A stretch of 64,000 nt of DNA from contig OY735202.1 in the NCBI GenBank assembly GCA_963457665.1, forward strand, positions 46,329,401 to 46,393,400, in the 5' to 3' direction. The position numbers and the translations under genes are program-made. Under the pieces are notes generated by a model, which saw only the letters and a program-made list of their open reading frames with translations, was not told the DNA's origin and did not search any database. The stretch's first letter is position 1. Each line of letters opens with the position of its first letter. Positions 34,101 to 44,330 of the stretch are shown here, in pieces. The DNA comes from Thysanoteuthis rhombus. Lineage: Eukaryota; Mollusca; Cephalopoda; Oegopsida; Thysanoteuthidae.

Positions 34101-36361
34101 TGTCAAGAAATGGGTATGTGTGTGTGTGTGTGTGTATGTATGCATTTGTATGCGTATGCGTTTTCGGGTTTTGATGGGGTTGAAAAACGAAACCTTTTCC
34201 CATGACTCAAAGATGTCAGAGGTGAGGATATAGAAATTCGTCTTGTCATTTCCCAAACGTTAAGACTTTTGAGCGCAGATTCTGCGTCGCCATGATAGTG
34301 ATAAAAATTCTGTGGACGTTCGGGGAAAGTTAGATTTAAAGATAAACCGTAAACGAAAGTAGTCCATCATTTCCCAATTAAGTTGGGTAGTGCGAATACG
34401 GAATCCCGATTCTCTTGATTGGCTAGGATCTTCTGCAGTTAAGGTCAGTGGAAAAGTCAGTTGGCATTTTCGTCTGAAGATAATGTTGTCACCTTTTCAG
34501 CTGTTGAGCAGAACAGGAAAAGGCGGGATTGAAAGAAAAAGAAAGGGAAAGGCAGTCTTTGAGATTTGATAGCAGCACTTGGATATATTTTGGACTTTTC
34601 TATCCGGCTCAGAAGTAGCTAGCAAGAACGAGATAAAGTTATGCACAGTGCAAATTTGACGCACGTATTAATGTGTATTTGATACCTAGCAAATTATCTT
34701 AACTTTAAAATATATCCGGCGTTTAGAATACGAAAATAACGCGAACAAAGCTGAAACAAATAAACCATATGAATAATAATGATACGAGGACATAAATGGT
34801 TATTTTGATGGATACTCCCAACAATGCCGCCCGCAGAAACGTAGGATGGTAATTTATCTGACTCATTTGTCCCTTTTCGACTTTCGCCATATTCGTTCAA
34901 CCGTTTGGATTTAACTTGGGCACTTCGCCAAAAACGATACAGAGGTTTACGAGGCAGGTGTAAATAAAGTGTGTGAACTGCAATGTTACACTTGCCTCGA
35001 ACTTAAAATGTTCAAGTATGTCCGACCGATGACTCGCAAGGAACAAAACGCAGACAGGTTCTTCACACTCAGAAGATTTACGCACTATGTTTCTGCCCTA
35101 GTCTACTCATTTGGCCCTGGGGTGTACTTAGCTAAACTAGGGACCCTAATATAGGTGTAAATCAGTAGAGGTAATATCAGCGTTCTTATATATTCTTTAA
35201 CAAAAGATTTTATGAACTTTGGTTAAAGCTGCCAAGAAAATATCAACACAAGCAAAGTATATGGGTATTAGTTTGAAACAATGAATTCAATTTTTGAAGT
35301 TCATAATACTACAACACTTACCTTTAAAGAGGGTAAATGTTACTGTGTAACGATTAGAGGTGAGTGACACGAAGCACGCGATAACTGAATCATTGCGAAC
35401 ATGAACGTCACAATACTTCCGTCAAATAACACCCATCAACTGATACCTTGAGTAAATTATTTCGTATTGAATGTTTCGAGTCCTCAAACCCACAAAACTT
35501 TTGATGGCCGATATCATGGAAAACTTGCTTGCCGGAATTATTATAACCCCTCATTGAAAGAGATGTAATACCAACCTTTAAAAAAAAGTGAGAGATCTTC
35601 AGAACTAAAATCCGTATTACCGCCCCCAACATGTTTACACTTAAAGTCCATATGCTGATCCATAAAATTATGGGTTTGTAGGGACTTTTAAAGTCCATAT
35701 ATTGTCACAAATTGAGTTTATGTTAAGGTGGCCAATAAACACCCCCGATAAAGTATTTTTGTATCGTAATTTAATCGAAGCTGATAAATTATGGGAGATC
35801 TTCAAATCGATTTATTTGGACAATAGCTTCTGGACCAACAACGCACTGCGACTGCAAACGTTACGCCATTAGAGTATCGAAGCATAAGTCATTTAATTAC
35901 TTGTTTTTATTGAAAAAAAAATCCTTTCAAGATCACTTAATTTAGATCGTCTATTCATTTGAATGGAATGCAATGGTTGTTACCTCAATTTTGAGGCGGG
36001 ATTTTGCTGAGAGGACTCTGGCATAAAAGGATATCCCTTCAAATCTGTCATTAATACTCAATAGTACTTTATATGAGTGGTGCATGCAACCCTGTAATGA
36101 ATTTGGGGCTCAAAAGTGCAATATCCGTCATACCATCAACAAACAGGAAGATTTTCGCTGAAATTTCCACTTAAGTAAATCTAGCTGTTTATGTAACTCG
36201 GAATAGATAGGATAGGATTTATCAAACAAATATAACAAAACTTCAATTCCCTTTAATGAATACAAACATAGACCAGAAGGATTTATTTGGCAAATGCGTC
36301 AAAATGTTCATTTACTCTAATGATTAGTATATCTCTGAATTTTTGAGATGAGGTATCATTA
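34101..36361. other. 2.2-kb stretch with no recognised gene
   Basis: Contains a GT run (34117-34134) and a small inverted repeat listed separately. The minus frame 35698-35408 (96 codons, including VGITSLSMRGYNNSGKQVF) is non-repetitive but unrecognised. A phrase ACTTTTAAAGTCCATAT lies at 35683, and AAAGTCCATATG also occurs at 35643, within that frame. Confidence 0.45.
34950..34999. repeat. 14-bp inverted repeat with 22-base loop
   Basis: CGAGGCAGGTGTAA (34950-34963) pairs with TTACACTTGCCTCG (34986-34999) with one mismatch. No other evidence of an RNA gene. Confidence 0.7.
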
Positions 36362-36600
36362 TTATTTCTATTATTATTAGGACCATCCTCATCTTGGTTG
36401 TTTTTCATGCAACGTTTCGGCTGTTGTACTTTACGGCCTCCATCAGGTATCATCTGGTAGGTGTGGGGAAGTAACGAACCGAACCCTTTATTTAGCCACA
36501 CCTACCAGATGATACCTGATGGAGGACGTAGAGTACAACGGCCGAAACGTTGTATGAAAAACAACCAAGATGAGGATGGTCCGAATAATAATAGAAATAA
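36362..36600. repeat. 239-bp foldback: 105-bp inverted arms, 29-base loop
   Basis: The left arm is 36362-36466, the loop 36467-36495 and the right arm 36496-36600. By eye the arms differ at only five of 105 positions, with no indel. The outer ends are TTATTTCTATTATTATT and its complement, and the inner ends are CCTACCAGATGATACCTGAT and its complement. Because of the symmetry both strands show nearly the same frame running outward from the loop (QMIPDGGR, CMKNNQDEDGPNNNR). I read that as a consequence of the palindrome rather than as genes. A transcript from either strand would fold into a long duplex. It could be a foldback transposon or MITE, or a local inverted duplication. I see no clear target-site duplication. 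Confidence 0.92.
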
Positions 36601-36604
36601 AAAT

Positions 36605-37539
36605 ACTCTAATGATTACAGACATAATTGATAGAAGTTATTGAACTAGTTAATTCCTGAGAAAAAATTCCATGGATATGAATATTCAAATTTTTACTATT
36701 ACTGAACTAACACTATCGGTCTTTGAGAACTAATTTCTTCCATCTTAAGTTTTCAAAATCACTACTCAAATCGTCTACGGCGGTCAGTAAAAATCACAGA
36801 TCGGAAATAAAGAAAAAGCTCTTGGTGAGACTTGAACTCTTGTCCCCCTTGGCCCAAGGAAGCCTGATAAATAAATAATAAAAAGAAAAGAAAAGAAAAA
36901 AACTACTGGAATTTCTCTAGAAGAAGAGTCCATGGTTCCAACTGGTCGTTTTGATGTATTTTTGTCAAATCATTTTATGACAGAGATCAGTGTTACGGAC
37001 AGCGAACCAAGAAAATCACACTGTTCATTATCCGAGTAGACACGACGAAACTTTCATTTCCCAATGGTCGCATATATAACGGGTATGATTTACTGAACAA
37101 ATACGTCAAAAGATTTTCAGCTGTTCCTTTACTTAAGGTGGTGGCATTATGTTCCGATGGACCCGTCATAAATCAAATAAGTCAGAAGTCGAAAATGATC
37201 GTAGCTTAGCCCGAACTTACCTCGCGCCATGGCAATCTTGTAGTATAATAGCCATTCTCACTTTTTGGCCTGTTTATTGGTTTCTACCACGTTAAAGGAT
37301 ATACGTAAAATTAAGGAGACCCTACAATGATTCGAGCGTGCGACCCGGATGTAAGCGGGCAAGTAGCGTATCCCGTTATACACCGACCTGCAGATTGACT
37401 ATTGGGTAAAATCGACTTGGAGCTTGGGTTTTCCAGTGTATGTATGTGTGTGTGTGTTAAATGGTAGTACTTTGGATTGGTCATTGATATTTCCTTCTTT
37501 AACGATTGTAAAAATTTGAATTCACTTATATTTTCCTAT
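36605..37539. other. no gene seen; possible tRNA-like trace
   Basis: At about 36824-36860 GTGAGACTTGAACTCTTGTC is, on the minus strand, similar to a tRNA T-arm/B box (GAGTTCAAGTCTCA), but I cannot complete a cloverleaf. GT repeats lie near 37440-37457. The part adjoining 37540 may be the 3' flank of the Tigger element. Confidence 0.4.
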
Positions 37540-38675
37540 GGTGTGCAAGGGGGAGCTATTTTTACTTGCACTTGATGGGACAGGAGGAGTCTTCTTCAAA
37601 AAGATATCCATTTTTGACAGGCCTGTATATTTCTCCTTTTCGTAATGAATTTCCTTATAGAAAGTAAGACCATCTCGGATTGTCTGTCAACTTCTACAAA
37701 TCTCGGGGTTGTTATTCATATTTTCTAGCATTTGTAGATCCTTAATGAGACAAACAGAAGCTTCTCCAAGTTGTGAACTTGATGTTTCTTCTATAACTTC
37801 TGCTACCCACCCCCGTTTAATAAGATCCTCTTTTGTAGGTTCTCCAGCCTCCAAACCGACAAGTCGATGAATACCTTCTTCCTAAATTTCTAATTTTAGC
37901 AGCTTGCCAAGCGATAATATCTTGTTCTTTATTTTTCGACATCAATACTTTTGAAAACCTTTAAAAGCGTTCACACGCGTCTTCAGAACCTTCTTCTATA
38001 CGCGATACATTGTTTCGTTACTTTTTCCCAATTTGCTGTGATGATTTTGATACAATTAAAGCTATTGAATTCTTTCCAGAATTCTCAGAGCGTCTTGTCA
38101 CGTTTCATTGTTTCAACTCTCTGCACAAACGCGTTGCGTAAATAATACGCTTTGAACGTAGTCGCTGCACCCTGATTCATCGGCTGAATGGTTGCGATTG
38201 TTTTCAGTGGTAAAAACAACTTTTTACACCGGGATGCAAATCACGAATATGATAGGGATGCCCTCGAGCATTATCAAGAATAAGGAGATTCTTAAATGGA
38301 TTATTACTTGGCCGACAATATCATTTCAATTGATGGATAAAACAGTTTAGACACAAATCTTTAAATATCAATATTAGCCGAGCTTTATTGTTATGGCGAT
38401 AACGGGTTGGGAACGTATGCTTGCCAACATTCTTGAATGGTCTGGAGTTCTCGGAGGGGTAAATCATGAAAGGTTTCAGCTCATATCCGGCGACATATCC
38501 ACCTCAATCCAGCATGAGACTATCTTTGAACATTTCGAATCACTTGGTCTCTAGATGAATGTACGTATTACCACCCTCATTCTTGGTTATTATCTTTGGA
38601 TTCCTCCCACGAGGTGATAGCTGTCATCTTCTTTCCGTCACAGGCAGGGGATGCAATTCGGCGTTTAGCAGACAT
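37540..38675 (-). mobile_element. Tigger/pogo-type DDE transposase relic
   Basis: Read on the minus strand, a start-like MSAKRRIASPACDGKKMTAI begins at 38675, matching the typical N-terminus of Tigger proteins. The DNA-binding half is almost entirely deleted. Next come GYELKPFMIYPSENSRPFKN and VGKHTFPTRYR (about 38480-38395), then LLILDNARGHPYHIRDLHPG (about 38290-38225) with the catalytic aspartate codon at 38273-38275. Then TIQPMNQGAATTFKAYYLRN and AFVQRVETM follow, then REFWKEF-like EFWKEFNSFNCIKIITANWE (about 38090-38030). Near the C-terminus is GLSKMDIFLKK (about 37625), in the place of the usual 'QTSLDxFLKK'. Several frameshifts and stops make it non-functional. Terminal inverted repeats were not found. 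Confidence 0.75.
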
Positions 38676-39059
38676 GGTAATTGAAAATACAATAGAAACG
38701 CAAAAAGAAAGAAAAAATGATATGAATTTAACCAATGGGAGATTCTAACGCCCACAATCGCCCGTGAGACTGTGTGGTTGCTGCTACCTCATAGAAATAT
38801 CGTACAGCATATGCGGCATCAATCTCTCTCAAAGAAGAATCTAAACGATTGCCAATCAATAGCACTAAATTATCCGAAGACAATCATTAGAATTTCCTTG
38901 GGAATGAGAAGTTATGTTTATAAGAAAATAATTGCTAAGCACCTTGAAATAGATTGAGAGTACCAAATTTCGAGCATTGAAAAAAAAATATTTGACCAAC
39001 GGAATTTGGGGGGAAAGATACGGGTTCATTTATGACCCAGAAAATTTTGAACATCTATT
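38676..39059. other. no gene seen
   Basis: The 61-codon plus frame 38772-38957 has no recognisable features. It may lie in the flank of the Tigger relic. Confidence 0.4.
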
Positions 39060-39345
39060 TTAGTGTGAAATGTATACTAATTGCATATGCAAGTACACAT
39101 CATAGCAATTACATTTACTCAATATCTAGGGCCTTAAACATTTGCAGTGGTGTAATAAACATCATAAGTCTTTTTAAAATCAGTTACAATTGTTGATAGC
39201 ACAACATATTCCAGTAATCGATTTCATAGTCTGACCCTATTGCTAAAAAGAATTTTCTGATATCTAATCTACTTCTGCAATCTAATCTAATTCTACTGTA
39301 TATGCATGACTTCTTAGTCCTTTGCACCTTCTTCTAGCAAAAAAT
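39060..39345 (-). mobile_element. CR1/jockey-like LINE, C-terminal fragment
   Basis: The minus strand carries RRCKGLRSHAYTVE, then a SRLDIRKFFLA-type segment in another frame, then DYWN-type and LPEYVVLSTIVTDFKKTYD then VYYTTANV and a stop. This is the usual end of CR1/L2/jockey-type reverse transcriptases ('RRxxFF..R.V..WN.LP..VV'). It aligns with the shorter copy at 27940-28125 through the stop and into the 3' flank. Frameshifted and inactive. Confidence 0.6.
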
Positions 39346-39547
39346 ACACCACAGTCCACTATTTCCAAACCACGCATAATCATAGTCAGTAGCCGGTGGG
39401 TTTTTCCCGGGTTCCGACGATTATTCATCCTAATTCTTAATATAAGATTTTGTAGCTCTAATTAGTTGTACTCGAATCAGTCCCGCAGAACGATGTTATT
39501 GCGGAGCCTGTCAAGAGTGGTCACCAAATCTGTCATTAAAAATTCCC

Positions 39548-39670
39548 GTAACGAACCCATCATCGTCATCAGTCTTTTATCGTTCGTCTTTGGACATGGA
39601 CTTTCCCAAGGATTCGCGAGATCTCTAACATGAGCGTTGCGGAGCTAATACTTTCTGAACTTCTGTCAAA
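39548..39670 (-). mobile_element. RTE-like LINE, last ~120 bases only
   Basis: CATCATCGTCATCAGTCTTT and TCGTTCGTCTTTGGACATGG are followed by GAGCTAATACTTTCTGAACT, where the match ends. The next 105 bases (39671-39777) are unrelated. Confidence 0.7.
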
Positions 39671-39775
39671 AGGTGACGTTCACGGGAGACAGAGGCACGG
39701 CTCCGTCTATTAAGGCGTCTAGAAGCAAATATCATAATGTCTGTTCCTCTTCAGTAACTTCGAAACGTCTGTCTG

Positions 39776-39777
<2 letters not shown>

Positions 39778-39830
<53 letters not shown>

Positions 39831-40205
39831 CGGCACCAATATCTCCTGAACCTGTTTAAATCGTCAGAACATCATTTTTCAGTCGGCCTCAATTTTAGCA
39901 TAGAACCTCTTCGGATCCATGTTGTGAGTAATGATGTCCAGCGGTTGTCTGACATACTTGCAACATGGTCTATTCATTGCCATTCGAGTTTTCTAATGAG
40001 TTTTTTAATGGATTCTGTCATATATCTGACTCCCGCCTCTGCCTTTTCCCTCATGGATTGTGCTTTGTCTTGTGATTTATCCACGTGCTGTTAAGCCTGT
40101 CCCGCTCAGGATCCACGTCGCATGGTTCTTAATAAGAAAGACAATCTTTCGGTTAAGTTCTACGTTTCAACTCCAAAGTTGATTATCGGGAGGACTTTCG
40201 ACCAC
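39778..40205 (-). mobile_element. RTE-like LINE fragment headed by an expanded (CAT)n
   Basis: About 18 CAT units (39778-39831) are followed by GGCACCAATATCTCCTGAAC and then by family sequence through TGGTCTATTCATTGCCATTC (antisense of the 'WQWAGH' block) to TCAACTCCAAAGTTGATTAT at about 40185. The roughly 60 bases that normally lie between the triplets and the 'GCGGAGCC' part are missing. The triplet array is the longest of any copy here. Confidence 0.75.
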
Positions 40206-40558
40206 ACAAAATCTTGAAAAAAAAAAAAAGAAAAAAAGAAGCAAAACACAACAGCTATACTAGTAATATTGACAATGATAACAACAAGGTCAACTCTTTC
40301 TTGTACAAGCAGTAACTACATTTTCATATAACCTAATCGGTATGCTTCTCTTATAATTCACAAAATTCGATCATTCTGCAAAATTTCCCCCGTTTTAGAA
40401 ATGTTTCGCCGTACGTGAGGTGAAACCAATAGTTTTATTCTTTCTGAATAATGTATCCAGATATATTGAATGTGTATTCAACTTGACAAACGTAATCATA
40501 TAAATAAAATGATTGCATTTTTTATTGTACATTTATTGTCTATCGATCTAATATTTTG

Positions 40559-40590
<32 letters not shown>

Positions 40591-40929
40591 ATCGAAAATA
40601 TGAACTCTGCTTGATGCTCATCTTCCTCCTATAACAAATTAGTATTTCCATCCCACACCTACATGCAGAATTTTTTGACGGACTTCAAAAGTAATATCCA
40701 GTATTTTGTGTGTGATTTGAAAATCTCATGTGGTCTTTTTATGCTGAATTGAGCATAATCATATCTAAACAAATAAAATTGGCAATTATTTCGGGATAAT
40801 CCCGTCGGATAGAGAATTATCAATCTTAGACATCTATGTTAAGCGACTTGTGACAATTTGTTGGCAACCAATTTTACAGCCTATGTCTTGGGAACTGAGG
40901 TAATTTTGGATTGGGCACAGGTTTACTCA
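40206..40929. other. no gene seen; (ATCT)n at 40556-40590
   Basis: Contains about eight TATC units at 40556-40590 and an A run at 40217-40230. Otherwise unclassified. Confidence 0.5.
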
Positions 40930-41765
40930 CACACACTGTATACCATTGTGTCCGCTTTGTACTTCGTATACCATGGCGGCGTGCCAGCAAGAACACCTTG
41001 TCCTCGCCTGCCCGCTCTTTACTAAGTCAACGATAATGGTTTTCGAGTGCAGAAACCATAATCTCACTATCTCGCTCTTTTCTCGGTCTACCACCGTGGC
41101 CTGCCAATGAGTAGACCCTGTACTCACTTACCTACTCTTCTCTCTGTCCAGCCCTGTGGTCTGTTATCATGGAGACCGTGTCCTTATTTTCCCATGGACA
41201 TCACGACTCACAAAATGGATCTCCAGAGACTGCATGCGTAAATGAGGCCGACAAAATGTAAGATGGAGAGAATGAACTAGACAAATTCAGAAAATACTGG
41301 CTCTGCGACGCCCATGAAAGAGAAATGTGATGAATCCTGAGGAAGGTCTATGTCCAACAACGGACGTCAGAAGACTGATGATGTTGATGACTTCGTCTAC
41401 CATGGTGGCCAACCTGTTAGACCACGTGTTCACATGCCCAGCGCGTACCCTATCTACGAGCATGACCTGTCAGCAAAAGGAACCTGTTCTCACTTGCCCT
41501 TTACTTTATCTACCAGTGAAAAGATCATATTCTCACTTGTCTGCTCTCTACTCTATCTAATATCATGAAATTAGAGTGAGAAGACTTCATCATCACTTGC
41601 CCACTTGGTATGTTTTTTTTTACTATTGTGATATGTCAGTGAGAAGACCTGGCCCTTACTTACCCGCTCTTTACTCTAACAAGGTGACCTATCAGTGAGA
41701 AGGCTCTACCCCCACTTTTCTGCTCTTTACTCTATCTACCACCCAGGCCTGCCATAACGTACACT
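40930..41765. repeat. ~60-bp minisatellite, about 11 degenerate units, interrupted by a LINE
   Basis: The unit contains CTACCATGGTGGCCTGxCA, GAAGACCxTGT and CTCACTTGCCCGCTCTTTAC in that order. Anchors of the CCGCTCTTT type fall at 40951, 41011, 41071 and 41131, an exact 60-base period. After the RTE insertion (41196-41392) the units continue with periods of about 48-60 bases to about 41765. Units are well diverged and interrupted by indels. The short frames at 41327-41568 are translations of the array. Confidence 0.85.
41196..41392 (+). mobile_element. RTE-like LINE, 3' fragment inserted in the minisatellite
   Basis: It begins TGGACATCACGACTCACAAA and continues through CTCTGCGACGCCCATGAAAG and CTATGTCCAACAACGGACGT to CAGAAGACTGATGATGTTGA. 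That is the last ~195 bases of the family, ending in the shared ATG/TGA triplets. The minisatellite resumes immediately with CTTCGTCTACCATGG. Confidence 0.85.
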
Positions 41766-42605
41766 ATTTTTTCGGCTAGCTATTCGAATTCATATAAGGA
41801 TATCACAGTGATGACAGGTCCCGATTGACATGCATTCTTTCTTTTATCTAGATAAACAGGTTAATCAAAGAAAGTCCTGATATTAGACGCACATTTGTAA
41901 GTGACTCAGGGAAGATACAAGACAATATATTGGTTAGCAAACCCATCTCCAAAGCCATAGTTTTGTTTTGTTCGATTTCCATGAAGTGCTCTCCAGTCAC
42001 AGCCTAATTCCAAAAAAATACAACTGGAAATATCTGTGAAAAGTACTGTATTTTATTTTTCGTGCATGAAAAGCATTTTCCACCGTTTAAGAATGTGAGC
42101 ACTTCCATTATTGCATTCAACAAGTCAAGTTTTTCTTCATTCGTTTCTAGATATGACTACACAGATGCATTAGATTTCTATTAACTATCTTGTGCAGTGA
42201 ACCAAATTTTTTCTATTGCCAATAAAGTAGTGTAAAATTGAAATCCTCCATCTGTCGCTTTTATAACTGAACTGGAAAGCCAATTAGATGCTTCAACACT
42301 TCTAACATTTGAGCGTAGTTGGTAATATACCTCATACTTTTGTTGTATTATTTCACTGTTAAAAGGTATATACACTTGCGTATATCAAAGACTGAAAAAC
42401 TTCATGATTCGGTTTTCTGTAATGTGTAAGGTGTCTGTTATACATGCGTTGGATGGCAGTTAGATGACACTACTGCTCTCGTTCTCTAAGATTATTCGGA
42501 AAAAAAGTAAGCGTTCGATATTAGAAACTGGGCTTTCATCTGATTTCTTTTTGCTCTTGCTCATACTGAAATAATCTATTTGTACCATAATGAATCAATG
42601 TATGT
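41766..42605. other. no gene seen
   Basis: Unclassified. The minus frame 42375-42181 has no recognisable motif. Confidence 0.45.
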
Positions 42606-42606
42606 A

Positions 42607-42608
<2 letters not shown>

Positions 42609-42647
<39 letters not shown>
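42609..42647. repeat. (ATCT)n microsatellite
   Basis: About ten TATC units. Confidence 0.95.
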
Positions 42648-42662
42648 CAGTCTGTTCATATA

Positions 42663-42925
42663 TACGAGGTGTGTCTATTAAGGAACGTGGCTGGGCTTAT
42701 CTAAGTCGGACCACAGTTCGAATGCACGAACCCATTGGTATACATTGAGCAATGGGCCATGAAAAGATCAGAAGAAAGTTTCGGAGCAATGCCAGTCTAC
42801 AAATACGTCCAAAATTAAATCATTGCAACCGATCAACCAGCGTTTAGAGCCCACAATTCCGCTAGTCCAGGCATCCATGCAAGAAGACGATCTTGCAAGC
42901 GTTGGATCGAGGACTGGGTTGAAGC
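42663..42925 (+). mobile_element. possible mariner-type terminal repeat and flank
   Basis: TATACGAGGTGTGTCTATTA at about 42660-42679 resembles the start of many mariner terminal inverted repeats ('TA(T/C)ACGAGG(T/G)TG'). I did not find the partner end or transposase sequence in the following 260 bases, so this could be one end of a truncated or non-autonomous element, or a chance match. Confidence 0.35.
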
Positions 42926-42937
42926 ACTCAAGTGTCA

Positions 42938-42938
42938 A

Positions 42939-42981
<43 letters not shown>
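42938..42981. repeat. (AT)n microsatellite
   Basis: About 21 AT units. Confidence 0.95.
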
Positions 42982-42985
<4 letters not shown>

Positions 42986-43642
42986 GATACTCTCTTTATA
43001 TCATTTGATACTTTGAAATGACCTCGCGTTGTTACACAGAGAATGAGTCTAGCCATTATGAATAAAAATAGACAATCAAAGAAAAATGGGTCTGCTGCAG
43101 GAATCGCACCAGCAACCGATAAGGTAGCCTCATCAGAGTAACGTAGATCTTGACCGAATGAACAAAATTAGAAGAGAGCGTATTAAGCGGTTATTTAGAC
43201 CATCGCCTTTCTGTCGGATAGTTTAGCTCAATTCTTTCGCATTTGCTTGATGTAAAAAGTCTCAAGTGCCATCGTTTGTACAGTGTTAGAGAAGAGTATT
43301 TATCTCAACTCATCATTCCCTGTCCAAGCAGCCAACTGTAGTATTAGCTTTGAAAATGGGTTCCGTACGAACTGACGGAAACGGACATTTGTTACCGTCT
43401 GAATCTAATCTTTCACTTCTTGCTCGACACACTAAACGTCATTCTTCAACAAGAAAATCATTGGTGATGGGAGAAGAATTTCTAAGGAGATAAAAACAAA
43501 ACATGAAAAAAAAAAACAAGTAGATCCAAAACAGCCTTCAACATGTCAAACTTAACGGAATCTGGTGGGTGGGGGGGGAGGTCCGTGTTCAGTTGGATTC
43601 AAAAGAATTCTTTCTCTCGAATTTCCCTAACCTGAACAAATT
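42982..43642. other. no gene seen; possible tRNA-like trace
   Basis: At about 43085-43130, GCAGGAATCGCACCAGCAAC reads on the minus strand as GTTGCTGGTGCGATTCCTGC, similar to a tRNA T-arm (GGTGCGATTCC). No full cloverleaf could be drawn. A homopolymer run of G lies at 43571-43578. Confidence 0.35.
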
Positions 43643-43708
43643 GTTACAAGATAACAAAATATATTAGGGAGGAAACAGGAGTCCGAGATATCACAGAATC
43701 CATTTGAG
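43643..43708 (+). mobile_element. RTE-like LINE, short forward piece at an inversion junction
   Basis: ACAAGATAACAAAATATATT and CAGGAGTCCGAGATATCACA then GAATCCATT match the forward family sequence (for example 32530-32590), just before the 'KLKWQWAGH' block. It abuts an antisense piece covering the same bases. Confidence 0.7.
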
Positions 43709-44330
43709 TTTTCTGGTGGATTTATGATGTCTGGGGCTCCTGTTTTCTCCGTAATATATAGAGATTCGTTGCCCCAGGTAGAAGTAGTGATCTACTTCCT
43801 CCACCTTTGCGTTTTCGATTTTGATCGTTGCATGTTTGTCTTCAACACGTTTGTCGCACGTGACATTTGATTTACTGAACTTCAAGTGAAGACCAACTTT
43901 CTTGCTTTCTTCATTCAGTTTGTCAAGTATTATTAGTTAGAGGTATGAAGGTTCTCAGCAACCCCCCCCCCGAAAAAAAACCGGACGATACCGTCAACAA
44001 AAGTGAGGTTGCTTAGGTATTCGACGTCTATTTTGATTCCTTCATTTTCTCAGTCTAGGTTTCGAAAAATGATCTGTGAAGAGTTTGATGGAGCTGGTAT
44101 CGCCTTGTCTATCACCTTTTTCGAGCCGGAAGGGGTCCGAGTCTTCATGCAGCCCGATAAAGGAATTGCTACGATGGGATATATGTTGTAGTGCTCTGAC
44201 ATATATGGGGTCTACATGCAGTACAGTGATAGCATCAATGACGTAGGGAATTTCAGCAGAGTCGGAGGCCTTAAAATTTAATAACGGAGAAGCACACAAT
44301 TTCTCAACGGACCAGTATAGTCTCAATGTT
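43709..44330 (-). mobile_element. RTE-like LINE, antisense piece (RT core)
   Basis: The minus strand starts near 44326 with ADSAEIPYVIDAITVLHVDP and then IYVRALQHISHRSNSFIGLH, which aligns with the RT segment of the copy at 31225-32818. It then carries GDRQGDTSSIKLF, SNVTCDKRVEDKHATIKIEN and AKVEEVDHYFYLGQRIS. After that about 300 bases are deleted and it ends with the RLKWIL region at 43709. A run of C (43963-43971) and A marks an indel. Confidence 0.75.

Noticed and set aside
36283..36643. Paired genes reading outward from the 36.4-kb foldback
   Set aside because: Both frames encode the same residues because the arms are inverted copies. There is no start context or family match, and the palindrome explains them.
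36820..36865. tRNA gene on the minus strand
   Set aside because: Only a T-arm-like segment can be found; acceptor and D-arms cannot be drawn. Recorded as a possible SINE trace only.
40930..41765. CRISPR-like array
   Set aside because: The unit is about 60 bases with no repeat/spacer alternation, the units diverge throughout, and the genome is eukaryotic.
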